Shown here: in pieces, positions 36,347 through 44,976 of the stretch
Layout: each line of letters opens with the position of its first letter
Position numbering within the stretch: the first letter of the stretch is position 1
DNA from: Chloroflexota bacterium
GTDB taxonomy: Bacteria; Chloroflexota; Anaerolineae; Anaerolineales; Anaerolineaceae
Length of the DNA stretch: 64,000 nucleotides
Direction of reading: 5' to 3'
NCBI GenBank assembly: GCA_016887485.1
Contig: CP069394.1
Coordinates: forward strand, 992,001-1,056,000
Notes under the pieces: model-generated
Told to the model about the DNA's origin: nothing
Databases searched by the model: none
What the model saw: only the letters and a program-made list of their open reading frames with translations
Made by a program: the position numbers and the translations under genes

Positions 36347-36376
36347 ATTATAACGTACATCTTAAAAGGAACGCAA
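36347..36376 (-). promoter_or_regulatory. Promoter of the lipoprotein-mtaB pair
   Basis: Minus strand TTGCGT (36371-36376) and TATAAT (36347-36352), 18-bp spacing, about 57 bp before the lipoprotein ATG. Confidence 0.65.
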
Positions 36377-36408
36377 ACACCACAAATGAGGCTTGTGGAC
36401 AAAAGAAA

Positions 36409-36431
36409 GGTCACCCAGGGTTGGGGTGACC
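36409..36431 (-). terminator. Rho-independent terminator on the minus strand
   Basis: GGTCACCC / GGGTGACC with a short loop, followed on the minus strand by TTTCTTTTGT. It would stop transcription coming from the 6S RNA region before it enters the lipoprotein gene. The stretch 36432-36597 between it and the 6S RNA has no gene I recognise. Confidence 0.6.
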
Positions 36432-36597
36432 GAAAAACGAGGGTCAAAGATGCCAAGCCTTCCATATTTCAAACCGTTAACGGACAACTCTAAGCAGATC
36501 TGGCGTCGACCTCTTTTTTTATTTAGGTTAAGAAACCCCTTGAGAAGGATTTCCTTCGTCACAATTTAGATTGATAAATGATGGGATTCAACAAACA

Positions 36598-36763
36598 ACC
36601 CCGCCGTGCCGTGTGCCGCTGAGTTTTGAACCTGCATAAGCAGGTTTGTCATACCCACCAACTTCGCCTTGACTCAGGTCTATCGCGTCGTTTGATGGAG
36701 GTCTGACGATTAGTAAGGGTGTTGGCTCAAAACTGGTTTGCTGCATCACGAACACAGCAGGGT
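36598..36763 (-). ncRNA. ssrS: 6S RNA
   Basis: The two ends form a long closing stem (5' ACCCTGCTGTGTT with 3' GGCACGGCGGGGT, using several G-U pairs). The 5' side of the central region reads CCAGTTTTGAGCC, resembling CCAGTCCCCTGAGCC of E. coli 6S RNA, and the 3' side holds a small hairpin AACCTGC/GCAGGTT as in other 6S RNAs. A promoter ends exactly six bases before the first A of the stem. About 166 nt, near the usual 180. 6S RNA mimics an open promoter and binds the housekeeping RNA polymerase in slow growth. The exact 3' end is not certain. Confidence 0.72.
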
Positions 36764-36769
36764 AATTAA

Positions 36770-36797
36770 CTTATACCATAATTCAGGGGCCTTGCAA
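36770..36797 (-). promoter_or_regulatory. Promoter of 6S RNA
   Basis: Minus strand TTGCAA (36792-36797) and TATAAG (36770-36775) with 16-bp spacing; the start point seven bases on is A at 36763, the first base of the 6S closing stem. Confidence 0.6.
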
Positions 36798-36904
36798 GAC
36801 TCGCCAATGTTAAATTTTATTGAGCCAAACCGACCTTTTTTTCTTCGCACATGCCAGTTATGGTACGCTTAACGCACGTATTTATTGCAGGATGGAGAGA
36901 ATAG

Positions 36905-37483
36905 ATGCCCAGAATTTTCATTGCCATCAGGATGCCGGATGAAGTCATCCAGAAGATCACCCAAATTTCCCAATATTTCCAATCTCAGTTGCCTGAAAAG
37001 GCCTTGAAATGGGTGGAGACAGAAAATCTTCACCTGACGCTCAAGTTTTTAGGTGAAATCCCCGAAGCCTCCATCAGTCAGGTGCAAGAGTTACTGACGC
37101 AAGTGACCGCGGCCCAAAAGAGCTTTGAACTTTCCGTGGAAGGCCTGGGTATGTATCCCCACGCCGAACAGCCGCGCACGATCTGGCTGGGCGTAAAAGG
37201 CGCAAAACCGATGATCTCACTCCACGGAATGCTTGAAAACGCACTGGAAGACATCAAAATCGAGAAGGAAAACCGGCCATTCAACCCCCATCTCACCCTG
37301 GGGCGGGTCCGTGAACGGACGAGCCGTGAAGTGGCGCATCATATCGGTGAAACCCTGGCAGCCTTCAAAGTCGATTCACTAGGCACCTTCCAGGTCTCAC
37401 AAGTTCACCTGATCGAGAGCCTGTTAACACCCCAGGGCCCAATTTATACCACCCGCTTTACCGCACCCCTGAGTGAAGTATAA
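36905..37483 (+). CDS. thpR: RNA 2',3'-cyclic phosphodiesterase (2H family)
   Basis: A 192-aa LigT-like protein with the two His-x-Thr motifs of the 2H phosphoesterases: HLTLKFLG (about residue 42) and HLTLGRVRE (about 130). It opens 2',3'-cyclic phosphate ends on RNA; the family was first described as a 2'-5' RNA ligase. GGAGAG precedes the ATG by about six bases. It begins 107 bp from the 6S promoter region on the other strand and is followed by rsfS. Confidence 0.93.
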   Translation: MPRIFIAIRMPDEVIQKITQISQYFQSQLPEKALKWVETENLHLTLKFLGEIPEASISQVQELLTQVTAAQKSFELSVEGLGMYPHAEQPRTIWLGVKGAKPMISLHGMLENALEDIKIEKENRPFNPHLTLGRVRERTSREVAHHIGETLAAFKVDSLGTFQVSQVHLIESLLTPQGPIYTTRFTAPLSEV

Positions 37484-37521
37484 TCTAGAGAACATCAAAC
37501 CTGAGTAGTGAGAGGTGAAAC

Positions 37522-37866
37522 CTGGAAGCAATCACATTAGCAAGAGATATTGCAAATTTTCTTGAAGAGAAAAAAGGCGAAGATATACTGGTACTCGATA
37601 TCAAGGATATCGCTTCGTTCACGGATTATTTCGTCCTGGTCAATGGCACCAGCAGCCGGATGCTGCAAAGCCTGGCAAATGCCGTCGCCCGGGATGTTAA
37701 GACCAAGTTCCATAAGACAGCCATCCCCGAAGGACAGCCGGATGCCGGCTGGGTTCTGTTGGACTATGGCGATGTCATCGTCCACCTGTTTTCACCCAAT
37801 CAGCGCGATTTCTATCGGCTGGAGGATCTCTGGTCGGAGGGCAATGTCATCCTGAGGGTGATGTAG
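37522..37866 (+). CDS. rsfS: Ribosome silencing factor RsfS, apparently starting at CTG
   Basis: A 114-aa protein that matches RsfS end to end: LARDIANFLEEKKGEDILVL, ASFTDYFVLVNGTSSRML, PDAGWVLLDYGDVIVHLF and FYRLEDLW. There is a TGA in frame at 37516-37518, so translation must begin after it; the first usable codon is CTG 37522, five bases after the ribosome site AGAGGTG. The next ATG (37660) would remove 46 residues of the conserved domain. RsfS binds uL14 and blocks joining of ribosomal subunits when nutrients are short. It lies 38 bp after thpR. Confidence 0.9.
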   Translation: MEAITLARDIANFLEEKKGEDILVLDIKDIASFTDYFVLVNGTSSRMLQSLANAVARDVKTKFHKTAIPEGQPDAGWVLLDYGDVIVHLFSPNQRDFYRLEDLWSEGNVILRVM

Positions 37867-37890
37867 GATTTTGGCACATTTTTAAATTTA

Positions 37891-37918
37891 AAGAAGCTGC
37901 CCATTTGAGCAGCTTCTT
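37891..37918. terminator. Bidirectional terminator between rsfS and bcp
   Basis: AAGAAGCTGC / GCAGCTTCTT around an 8-nt loop, with T after it on the plus strand and A-rich sequence before it, so it can serve both convergent genes. Confidence 0.85.
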
Positions 37919-37933
37919 TTATGTTATCCAATC

Positions 37934-38392
37934 CTATTTGATCGCTTCCAGCACTTCCAGGCTGTGATCGGTGGGTTTGACCTTTTCAAAGACTTTGACA
38001 ATTTTGCCATCCGGGCCAATCACAAATGTCGTCCGGAAGACGCCATCATATTCCCGGCCCATGAATTTCTTCAATCCCCAAACCCCATAAGCCTCACAGG
38101 TCTTGTGGTCAGGGTCCGAAAGTAGGGTAAAAGGTAGTTCATATTTATCAATGAACTTGGTGTGCGAAGTCTCCGAATCGGGACTGATCCCAAACACGGG
38201 GACACCGGCTTTCTCAAACTCAGTGTATGAATCCCTAAATGAGCAAGCTTCCGTGGTGCAGCCCTTGGTGTCATCTTTCGGATAAAAATAAACAACTACG
38301 GTCTTGCCGAGATAGTCCGATAATTTATGGACTTTGCCCTCATTATCTTTTAGTTCAAATTCCGGTGCTTTGGTTCCTTCAGCAACTGGCAT
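37934..38392 (-). CDS. bcp: Thioredoxin-dependent peroxiredoxin (Bcp)
   Basis: A 152-aa peroxiredoxin of the BCP/PrxQ type. VVYFYPKDDTKGCTTEACSFRD holds the peroxidatic Cys and a resolving Cys five residues later; the catalytic Arg region FRTTFVIGPDGKIVKVF is near the end. It reduces hydrogen and organic peroxides in the cytosol using thioredoxin, useful to an anaerobe facing brief oxygen exposure. Confidence 0.95.
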   Translation of the reverse strand: MPVAEGTKAPEFELKDNEGKVHKLSDYLGKTVVVYFYPKDDTKGCTTEACSFRDSYTEFEKAGVPVFGISPDSETSHTKFIDKYELPFTLLSDPDHKTCEAYGVWGLKKFMGREYDGVFRTTFVIGPDGKIVKVFEKVKPTDHSLEVLEAIK

Positions 38393-38452
38393 GTCAAAAC
38401 TCCTTTTTTATTTTTAGTATAGAATGTGGCAAGCCGAATTTCAATGTTCTGT

Positions 38453-39334
38453 TCAATGTATCCAAAAAGCCAGAGTCAATAAATAGGCCGGGAGCAGAAA
38501 AACAGCCCCCATGGCAACCTGCATGATCCGCCAGAGCGGTTTCTGCCCCCGCCGCACCCGCTCCATCAACCAGATTTCCAACAAGCCCAGGGGAGCAGTC
38601 AGGAATGCCGGCCAAACCGTGTTCCAGGGCAAACCCAGAAGCGCTGCCAAGGCCAGCAGCAGATACCCAAACAGGATCAAGGTGTTATGGAGTACCATCG
38701 CAGCCTCCCATCCCATAGCCGTCACCGCAGTGGGGATATCCTTTCGCTGGTCTTCTCCAAACCTAATTAATTGGCGTAGCAGGATGAAAGCCAAATAGAA
38801 TGGAACAAAACCCATCACGACCATTGTCAGGAAGCGGTACATCTGTTGTGTTTGCAGGAAGAAACCAAGAGCAGGCGGGATAATGACTACCAGTATGGAT
38901 TCCAGGAGGGGGAGAAACGGCTGTAATTTTTCAGAAGTTCCCTTGAGGATCAATACAGTCCCAACCATAAATATCACGACCAGCAAAATGATCAGGCCCT
39001 GCCAAAGTAGCCCTTCAAACATCCAGCCGACAATGATGGTAAAGGCCACGGTCAGCATAGTCGCAGCAATTAATGCCAAACCGAGACGGATTTGTTTTAA
39101 CTCAGCTAGAGACATACCTTGCGGTTTAAGTTTCTCATCATTGACCCGCTGCAATGCTTGCATATAGTAAAAGCCAAAAAGCGCACAACTAAGGAAAGCA
39201 GCCCCAGTCCAAAAAACTAACCAGGAACGCATGCCTTCCACGTAGTTTGCCAGGGCCGCGCCCATGACATAGGTCATCAATAGGCCAATCAAGCGGTAGA
39301 TCTTTATCGGTTTGAGAAGCTCTTTTACAGGCAT
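38453..39334 (-). CDS. UbiA-like prenyltransferase-family membrane protein
   Basis: A 293-aa protein with about eight to nine hydrophobic helices. Topology and two loops resemble UbiA prenyltransferases: the first loop (YYMQALQRVNDEKLKPQ) retains only part of the NDxxDxxxD motif, and the second (RFGEDQRKDIPTAVTAMG) still has a DxxxD-like motif. The enzyme may use a polyprenyl donor for quinone or lipid synthesis, but the weak first motif makes catalysis uncertain. It lies upstream of bcp with a 60-bp gap. Confidence 0.6.
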   Translation of the reverse strand: MPVKELLKPIKIYRLIGLLMTYVMGAALANYVEGMRSWLVFWTGAAFLSCALFGFYYMQALQRVNDEKLKPQGMSLAELKQIRLGLALIAATMLTVAFTIIVGWMFEGLLWQGLIILLVVIFMVGTVLILKGTSEKLQPFLPLLESILVVIIPPALGFFLQTQQMYRFLTMVVMGFVPFYLAFILLRQLIRFGEDQRKDIPTAVTAMGWEAAMVLHNTLILFGYLLLALAALLGLPWNTVWPAFLTAPLGLLEIWLMERVRRGQKPLWRIMQVAMGAVFLLPAYLLTLAFWIH

Positions 39335-39430
39335 AAACTCTCCAGAAGCGTCAGATAATAAACTGAATTCAACTCAATAATTGTAGCCGGGATGGTATAA
39401 TGGTTTCAAGTTTCAACCCAAGTATATACT

Positions 39431-42037
39431 ATGCGAAAACATTTCTGGATCGGCACCCTTCTGGCAGTCTTCCTCTCGGCTGTGTTTGTCATCTCTGCCT
39501 TATCAAATACAGATCGAGCTGAAGGCATCATCCTTCTATCCCCAAGCGCTTGCCCCACCAGCGGTTGTGCGGCCGGTCAGCGGTTGAACTTCTCCGTCAG
39601 CTTCCCCCTCTCCCCTGAATCCTATACCCCCAACACCCAGGTCTGCGTCTATGCACCCACTGGCGGCTGGGCGGATTTCAGCACCGGGTGGCTATCAGAT
39701 GAAGGGCTGGACTCAAACCTGGCTTATTCACCTGGTGAAACCGATGGATTATGTACCTCCCTTGCACCGACGAATTATGAGTGGATCACCGGAGCTTACT
39801 CTACCTTAACAGCCGGCTACACCAACGATTCATTGGATTTCGCCCTGAATATCGACCCAAGCACCACAGTATCTGGTGACATTCGAGTTTTGGTATTCGA
39901 AAGAAACGATTTAGGAAATTGGATCGGAACGTCAGACTACACATCAACGACAATCTCAGTGGCACCGCACACCAACACAGTCTATGTCGCCAATAGCGCC
40001 GCAGATTGCAGCAGCAATTCACCCTGTTTCGTCAATTCCGGCGATGATCTGGATGGCGGCCTCGGGACCGGCCTGCGTGATGCCGTGAATGCGGCTTCAG
40101 CCGCTGACATCATCCAAATTCTGGGAGAATACAACATTAAAAGTGAAGCTGTTCTGATTGATAAAGCTGTACTGGTCACAGGCATTGAAGATGCCGCCAT
40201 CAGCTCTGAAAGCACCAGTTGCAACGAATCGCTGCTCTCCATTACAGTCGGCGCGGCAGTTGAAAACCTGACCCTTGATGGTACCTGCGGAACTTCCCAT
40301 CGCACCCTGATTGAGATCAACAGCTCGGGCGCTGTTGCCATCCGGCATAATACGCTGATGAATGGCAATATCGGCATCCGCGTCCGTGACAACAGCGGCA
40401 GCCCCATCATTGCTTTTAATGACATTGCAAATAACAGCAGTTACGCCATTTATAAGGAAAGCGCCAGCGGTGATCTCTCCATTTATACTAATAACATTAT
40501 CGACAATGCCAGCAGCTATCAGGTGATCTGCAACGGTTCAGGAAATGCAGATCATAACTTCTGGGGCGATGACGAGACAGCCTCCGCCAATGCCCTGGAT
40601 TGTTCAGTCTCGAACAGCAAACAATTGGGTGCGGCCATCAAGACGAATGTGGGTATCCCTGGCGTCAATGCTGAACAGGTCACCGTTACCGCTGTCAAAC
40701 AGTATGCTTTTGACGGTGAAATCGCCTACAGTCACAGCGGTGGTTCAAACTATGACCTGGTGATTGTCAACCACGGTCAAGGCTCAGCTGAGAATGTTCC
40801 CTTCTACGGCACTTTAGGAGATTCGATCACACCCTGCTCGAATTACTACGATATCTTCCTGGCCGAGGGAGAATCTCCCAGCAAGCTCAACCTGACCATT
40901 AAATACGACCAAAATGCGACTTGCACCGCTGAAATCGAATCATCAGAATTTTGTGGTTCTGGTAATCCAGCAGACTATCCCCTCTGGTGGCATGACCCGG
41001 CCTATAACGTCACAGAATATTGGGACACCACTGGCCAGACCCCGGATGGCACCGGTGCAGGCAGTGCAACAGGCCAGACCACGACCTGCAATACCACTTT
41101 AAATGAAATTCAGGTGGAGATCGACACTAATGTTGGCAACCGGCCCAACCTGATCAGCGATCTCAATTTCACACCATTCGTCGTCGGTCTTCCGAACGAT
41201 GGTGGCATTGACCTCTCACAGTTCACCGTCACCTTCGATGGCTCGGATAATAAAATCCGCTGGAACACCTCCAGTGAGAGCAACATTTCCGGCTTCCATG
41301 TCCTGCGCAGCGATATTGAAAACGGGACCTATGCGCGGATTTCTCCCCTGATCGAATCAATCGGTGATACCCATATCGGCGGGATCTATTATTACACGGA
41401 TGGGTCGATTCAATTTACCCGGACGTATTACTATAAATTGGAAGTGGTCAACAAACAGGGACAATCAATCGAATTCTACGGCCCGGTCAGCGTCCTGACC
41501 TCCACAGCGACACCCACCTCAACTCTGACCCGCACCCCCACGTTGACCCGGACGCCCTATCCCACCCGGACCTCAACGCCCTACTATTACCGGTCGCCGA
41601 CCTCTTATTATCGACGGGCGACAGCCACGCCGCTTGGCGGGCCGACCCAGGTGCGCACCTATGGTCCGACACCGACCCCCAGCCGGACCAGTGCAACCAA
41701 ACCCACTTACAGTGCTGCAACCGCGAGCGGTTCTTCCGGCTACCCTGCTGAGAACGAACCCGGAGCTACTCAGTACCCTTCCGGCGATTCCGGATATCCA
41801 TCCGAAGGCGGCTACATCATCAGCACAGCGACTCCTTCTCCAGACGAAGAACCGGGAAGCAGCCAGGATGATAACAACACCGACCGGGATTCCGATAATC
41901 AGGGAGGCTCCCAGGGCAACGAACAACCCCAGGCTGGAGATGAAATCCAGTGGCCTTTCCTGGCACTGGGAACCATCAGCGGCTTGGTTTTGGTGGCATG
42001 TATCAGCTTCATTCTGATTAAGACCCGCGTTAAATAA
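39431..42037 (+). CDS. Large surface-anchored protein with parallel beta-helix and Thr/Pro-rich stalk
   Basis: An 868-aa exported protein. Signal peptide at residues 1-30, then two to three beta-sandwich or beta-helix regions; AVLIDKAVLVTGIEDAAI to IIAFNDIANNSSYAIYKES looks like right-handed beta-helix repeats. A fibronectin-like segment follows (FTVTFDGSDNKIRWNTSS), then a long Thr/Pro/Tyr/Ser-rich stalk at about 690-830 (TPTSTLTRTPTLTRTPYPTR), and a C-terminal membrane helix with a basic end (KTRVK). Such stalks are common on Anaerolineae surface proteins. TATAAT is at 39396-39401; no ribosome site precedes the ATG. Function is unknown, perhaps adhesion or polymer binding. Confidence 0.8.
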   Translation: MRKHFWIGTLLAVFLSAVFVISALSNTDRAEGIILLSPSACPTSGCAAGQRLNFSVSFPLSPESYTPNTQVCVYAPTGGWADFSTGWLSDEGLDSNLAYSPGETDGLCTSLAPTNYEWITGAYSTLTAGYTNDSLDFALNIDPSTTVSGDIRVLVFERNDLGNWIGTSDYTSTTISVAPHTNTVYVANSAADCSSNSPCFVNSGDDLDGGLGTGLRDAVNAASAADIIQILGEYNIKSEAVLIDKAVLVTGIEDAAISSESTSCNESLLSITVGAAVENLTLDGTCGTSHRTLIEINSSGAVAIRHNTLMNGNIGIRVRDNSGSPIIAFNDIANNSSYAIYKESASGDLSIYTNNIIDNASSYQVICNGSGNADHNFWGDDETASANALDCSVSNSKQLGAAIKTNVGIPGVNAEQVTVTAVKQYAFDGEIAYSHSGGSNYDLVIVNHGQGSAENVPFYGTLGDSITPCSNYYDIFLAEGESPSKLNLTIKYDQNATCTAEIESSEFCGSGNPADYPLWWHDPAYNVTEYWDTTGQTPDGTGAGSATGQTTTCNTTLNEIQVEIDTNVGNRPNLISDLNFTPFVVGLPNDGGIDLSQFTVTFDGSDNKIRWNTSSESNISGFHVLRSDIENGTYARISPLIESIGDTHIGGIYYYTDGSIQFTRTYYYKLEVVNKQGQSIEFYGPVSVLTSTATPTSTLTRTPTLTRTPYPTRTSTPYYYRSPTSYYRRATATPLGGPTQVRTYGPTPTPSRTSATKPTYSAATASGSSGYPAENEPGATQYPSGDSGYPSEGGYIISTATPSPDEEPGSSQDDNNTDRDSDNQGGSQGNEQPQAGDEIQWPFLALGTISGLVLVACISFILIKTRVK

Positions 42038-42058
42038 CACCCCTAAAACCCTGAATTT

Positions 42059-42087
42059 TTGACTTTTAATTTAATTTGTGCTATTCT
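42059..42087 (+). promoter_or_regulatory. Promoter of the MBL-fold hydrolase gene
   Basis: TTGACT (42059-42064) and TATTCT (42082-42087), 17-bp spacing, 35 bp before the ATG at 42123. Confidence 0.6.
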
Positions 42088-42122
42088 TTGCTGGAATTAA
42101 TTTCTGTCATTAGGATAGGTCT

Positions 42123-42974
42123 ATGCAACGCGAACGCGTCTCTGAAAACGTATATTGGTTCCAAAGTGATACCTACGCCCAGGTCTCCGCTGGCGCCATT
42201 GCCGGCCCGCAATGGGCGGTTGTGATTGATACATTAATGCCCCAGGAAACCCCCGAAATTCGGGATTTCATCGAAAAGAAGCTCAATCTTCCCATACGCT
42301 ACGTCATCAATACCCACCACCACGCTGACCACAGCTGGGGAAATTACTTTTTCCCCAATGCAACGATCATCGGTCATGAAATCTGTCGGCAAAAGATGAT
42401 GAATCGTGCCCCGGCTGCACTCGAAGTTGCCAGCCAGGACATTCCCCTCTACAAAAAAATGAAGATCGTCCCGCCAACCATCACTTTCCGTGAGGGCTCC
42501 TTCAATATGAAGATCGGGAAGAAACATCTTAAGCTCTTCCCCACCCCAGGCCATTCCACCGATGGAATTGCGGCGCTCATTGAAGAGGACCGCATCCTCT
42601 TTACTGGCGACGCTTTCATGCCGGTGCCCTTCATTGTCGAGGGCGACCTGGACCAATACATCGAGACGACCAACACTATAGCCGGTATGGGCCTTGAAAA
42701 CATCATTCAGGGACATGGTGACATCATCCTCAGGGGTGAAATTGAAGAAAAAGCCAAAGAGAACATCACCTACCTGCGTGCGATTAGCAAAGCCGTCCGG
42801 ACGGCAATGCGGCGCAAGAATCCCCTCGAGGTTCTGGACAGTATCGGAATTGAAGCTTGTGGGAAGAGCCGGGTTTTGCTGGGCGGTTTAGCCAGCGAGC
42901 TGCATAAACGCAACCTACGAGCGCTTTATCATCAAACGGTTGAAAAAGAAAAGCTGGAAGCCGAATACAGCTAA
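42123..42974 (+). CDS. Metallo-beta-lactamase-fold hydrolase
   Basis: A 283-aa MBL-fold protein with the zinc-binding motif THHHADHSWGN (HxHxDH), the second ligand region PTPGHSTDG, the Asp ligand in LFTGDAF and the late His in IIQGHGD. It has no signal peptide, so it is cytosolic. The substrate cannot be told; such proteins include hydroxyacylglutathione hydrolase-like and lactonase-like enzymes. Its last 4 bp overlap the end of the convergent membrane-protein gene. Confidence 0.9.
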   Translation: MQRERVSENVYWFQSDTYAQVSAGAIAGPQWAVVIDTLMPQETPEIRDFIEKKLNLPIRYVINTHHHADHSWGNYFFPNATIIGHEICRQKMMNRAPAALEVASQDIPLYKKMKIVPPTITFREGSFNMKIGKKHLKLFPTPGHSTDGIAALIEEDRILFTGDAFMPVPFIVEGDLDQYIETTNTIAGMGLENIIQGHGDIILRGEIEEKAKENITYLRAISKAVRTAMRRKNPLEVLDSIGIEACGKSRVLLGGLASELHKRNLRALYHQTVEKEKLEAEYS

Positions 42975-43792
42975 AGTAAGATCAATCCAACCAAAATCAG
43001 GATACCTAACATCCCGATCGGTTCCGCCCAAAAAGCCCAACCGCTTCGGGATTCTTTTATCCCTGAAACAACCCCCGTTAATGCATACGCCACACCAATG
43101 ATCACCAGGCTGATTTGCAATGGCGCCAGGGGCAGATAGTGAAATCCAACGGCGATCTCAGTCACAACCAGGCTGCTCACCAGCGACCAGAGCATATGCC
43201 AACTGCCTAATCGCAAATAAATTGAACGGCTGATCACCATTACAGCGCCAAGTGCAATCAACGGCAACCGGACGTAGAGCCGCAGATCAGCAGAATAAAT
43301 GGCGATGATCATCAGAAAGTAAAGCGTAAAGGATAGGCCGGTCAACCCCATTGCCGCAATCGGATGGCGAACGCTGTGCACATCCATCACATTATATTCA
43401 GCAATGAATACGGCCAATAACAGCAAGCTGCCAAGGATGAAGGCCACCCACCAAAACACTTCCCCCCTAAAGTTTTCCAAGGTCACGCCAATCACAAATG
43501 TCGTCAACACCGGCACAAGCCAATGGCGAAGATTTGCTAGAGGGTTCTCCTGGACAATATTGGCTGGATGGGATTGTAACAGCCATTCCATCCCTGCCGC
43601 CGCCAGCAGACTGGTCAGCAGGATGGTCAATGAACCGTAATTGAGAGAAAATTCCAGCGCAATCCCCATCAAATTAAGCGATATGGTAGACGCCGGGAAT
43701 GACACCACCAGGGTCAGGGCAAATGCCATCATGATGGCCGCAGTCACAATCGACAAACGATTGATATTGGGCAAAGACTCTCTGAATTGCAT
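42971..43792 (-). CDS. Integral membrane protein of unknown function
   Basis: A 273-aa protein with about eight hydrophobic helices spread over its whole length, short loops and no recognisable motif. The start ATG (43790-43792) is not preceded by a strong ribosome site. It is convergent to and overlaps the MBL gene by 4 bp. I do not recognise the family. Confidence 0.7.
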   Translation of the reverse strand: MQFRESLPNINRLSIVTAAIMMAFALTLVVSFPASTISLNLMGIALEFSLNYGSLTILLTSLLAAAGMEWLLQSHPANIVQENPLANLRHWLVPVLTTFVIGVTLENFRGEVFWWVAFILGSLLLLAVFIAEYNVMDVHSVRHPIAAMGLTGLSFTLYFLMIIAIYSADLRLYVRLPLIALGAVMVISRSIYLRLGSWHMLWSLVSSLVVTEIAVGFHYLPLAPLQISLVIIGVAYALTGVVSGIKESRSGWAFWAEPIGMLGILILVGLILL

Positions 43793-43954
43793 AGCGCCAT
43801 TTTACCATGAGCGCTATGAATAGGATAAGAGGAAACCCCATCATCAGTATTTTTCATTTTCTTTAATTAAATGAAGCGATCACGTCGATAATGCGTAAAT
43901 TCACCCCATTTTAGGTACCCTTTAGGGGCTGAATGTGGTAAAATTCATGGTTGT

Positions 43955-44944
43955 ATGAACACAAGTTCTGATATTAAGATAGAAAAACCAAAAGTCATTC
44001 AGGCATTATTATCCGGCTTTAATATAATTGCCAGCAAACCCTATTTGATCCTTTTGCCGGTTCTATTGGATCTATTTTTGTGGTTTGGTCCTGGATGGCG
44101 CGTCGATGAATACTTTAAACCCCTTATTCAGGGTTTTTCGAACCTTCCCGGGTTGAATACCCCTGAATATGTGGAGACCGTCCAAGCCTTCCAGACCTTC
44201 TGGCAAGACCTCCTAAGTCAATTCAATCTGGCGATCACACTCAGCACCCTGCCGATTGGTGTTCCCAGTCTAATGTCCGGCGAGGGTGCGTTTACCAATC
44301 CCTTGGGAAATCCCGCGGTATTTGAGTTGACCTCCAACTTCCAGATAGTTGCTATCTGGTTGATTTTTATGGCAATTGGTTATTTTCTCGGTAATTTTTA
44401 TTTCCAGAATATATCCAAAGAGGTTCTACCTTCTCCAAAGAAGCGAACTTTTAAGTCATTCCTTTGGTCTTTCCTGCAGGTCATCCTGATGCCGATTTTC
44501 ATGATCATCGTTTTGTTGGTGATGAGCATTCCCATCCTGCTGGTCATCTCCTTAGTGACGGTGCTCAGCCCGGCCATCAGTAACTTTGTCATGTTCATGA
44601 TTGCAATCATCCTGCTATGGATCATCATGCCCCTGGTTTTCACCCCCCACAGCATCTACCTCTATAAGCAGAACCTGATATCGGCGATGATGACCAGCAT
44701 CAGCGTTGTGAAAGTCTCAATGGGACAGACCTCGTGGTTCCTGCTGGCTAGTTATATCCTGATCCGGGGCTTCAATATCCTCTGGAAAGCACCCACGTCA
44801 GACAGTTGGTTCCTGCTGATCGGCATTTTGGGGCATGCATTTATTGTCTCTGCGGTCATTGCAGCATCCTTCTACTATTTTGTCGATGCCACAAAGTTTA
44901 CGCAGACCATCATGAATAAAAATTTGAAATCGTCTCGTCAATGA
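43955..44944 (+). CDS. Membrane protein of unknown function, upstream of gyrB
   Basis: A 329-aa protein with about six hydrophobic helices (for example LILLPVLLDLFLWFG, IWLIFMAIGYFLGNFYF, IFMIIVLLVMSIPILLVISL) and a short charged N-terminus. It resembles YciC/DUF-type multi-pass proteins only in general form. A TAAAAT with upstream TG (extended -10) at 43939-43944 places the expected start about four bases before the ATG and there is no ribosome site, so the mRNA may be almost leaderless. gyrB follows after 32 bp. Confidence 0.7.
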   Translation: MNTSSDIKIEKPKVIQALLSGFNIIASKPYLILLPVLLDLFLWFGPGWRVDEYFKPLIQGFSNLPGLNTPEYVETVQAFQTFWQDLLSQFNLAITLSTLPIGVPSLMSGEGAFTNPLGNPAVFELTSNFQIVAIWLIFMAIGYFLGNFYFQNISKEVLPSPKKRTFKSFLWSFLQVILMPIFMIIVLLVMSIPILLVISLVTVLSPAISNFVMFMIAIILLWIIMPLVFTPHSIYLYKQNLISAMMTSISVVKVSMGQTSWFLLASYILIRGFNILWKAPTSDSWFLLIGILGHAFIVSAVIAASFYYFVDATKFTQTIMNKNLKSSRQ

Positions 44945-44976
44945 AATAAAGAAAAATAACGAACGGAGAAAGTCAA

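Noticed and set aside
36362-36562. 66-codon minus-strand frame between 6S RNA and the lipoprotein gene
   Set aside because: It runs through a terminator hairpin and the lipoprotein promoter, has no ribosome site and no protein-like pattern.
36598-36763. 6S RNA read on the plus strand instead
   Set aside because: The plus strand also folds, but the promoter, the CCAGTTTTGAGCC motif on the 5' side and the position of the small hairpin on the 3' side fit only the minus strand.
43809-43820. Sequence TGAGCGCTATGA resembling the LacI operator
   Set aside because: Only the centre AGCGCT is shared; the outer arms do not match and the site is not on a recognisable promoter.
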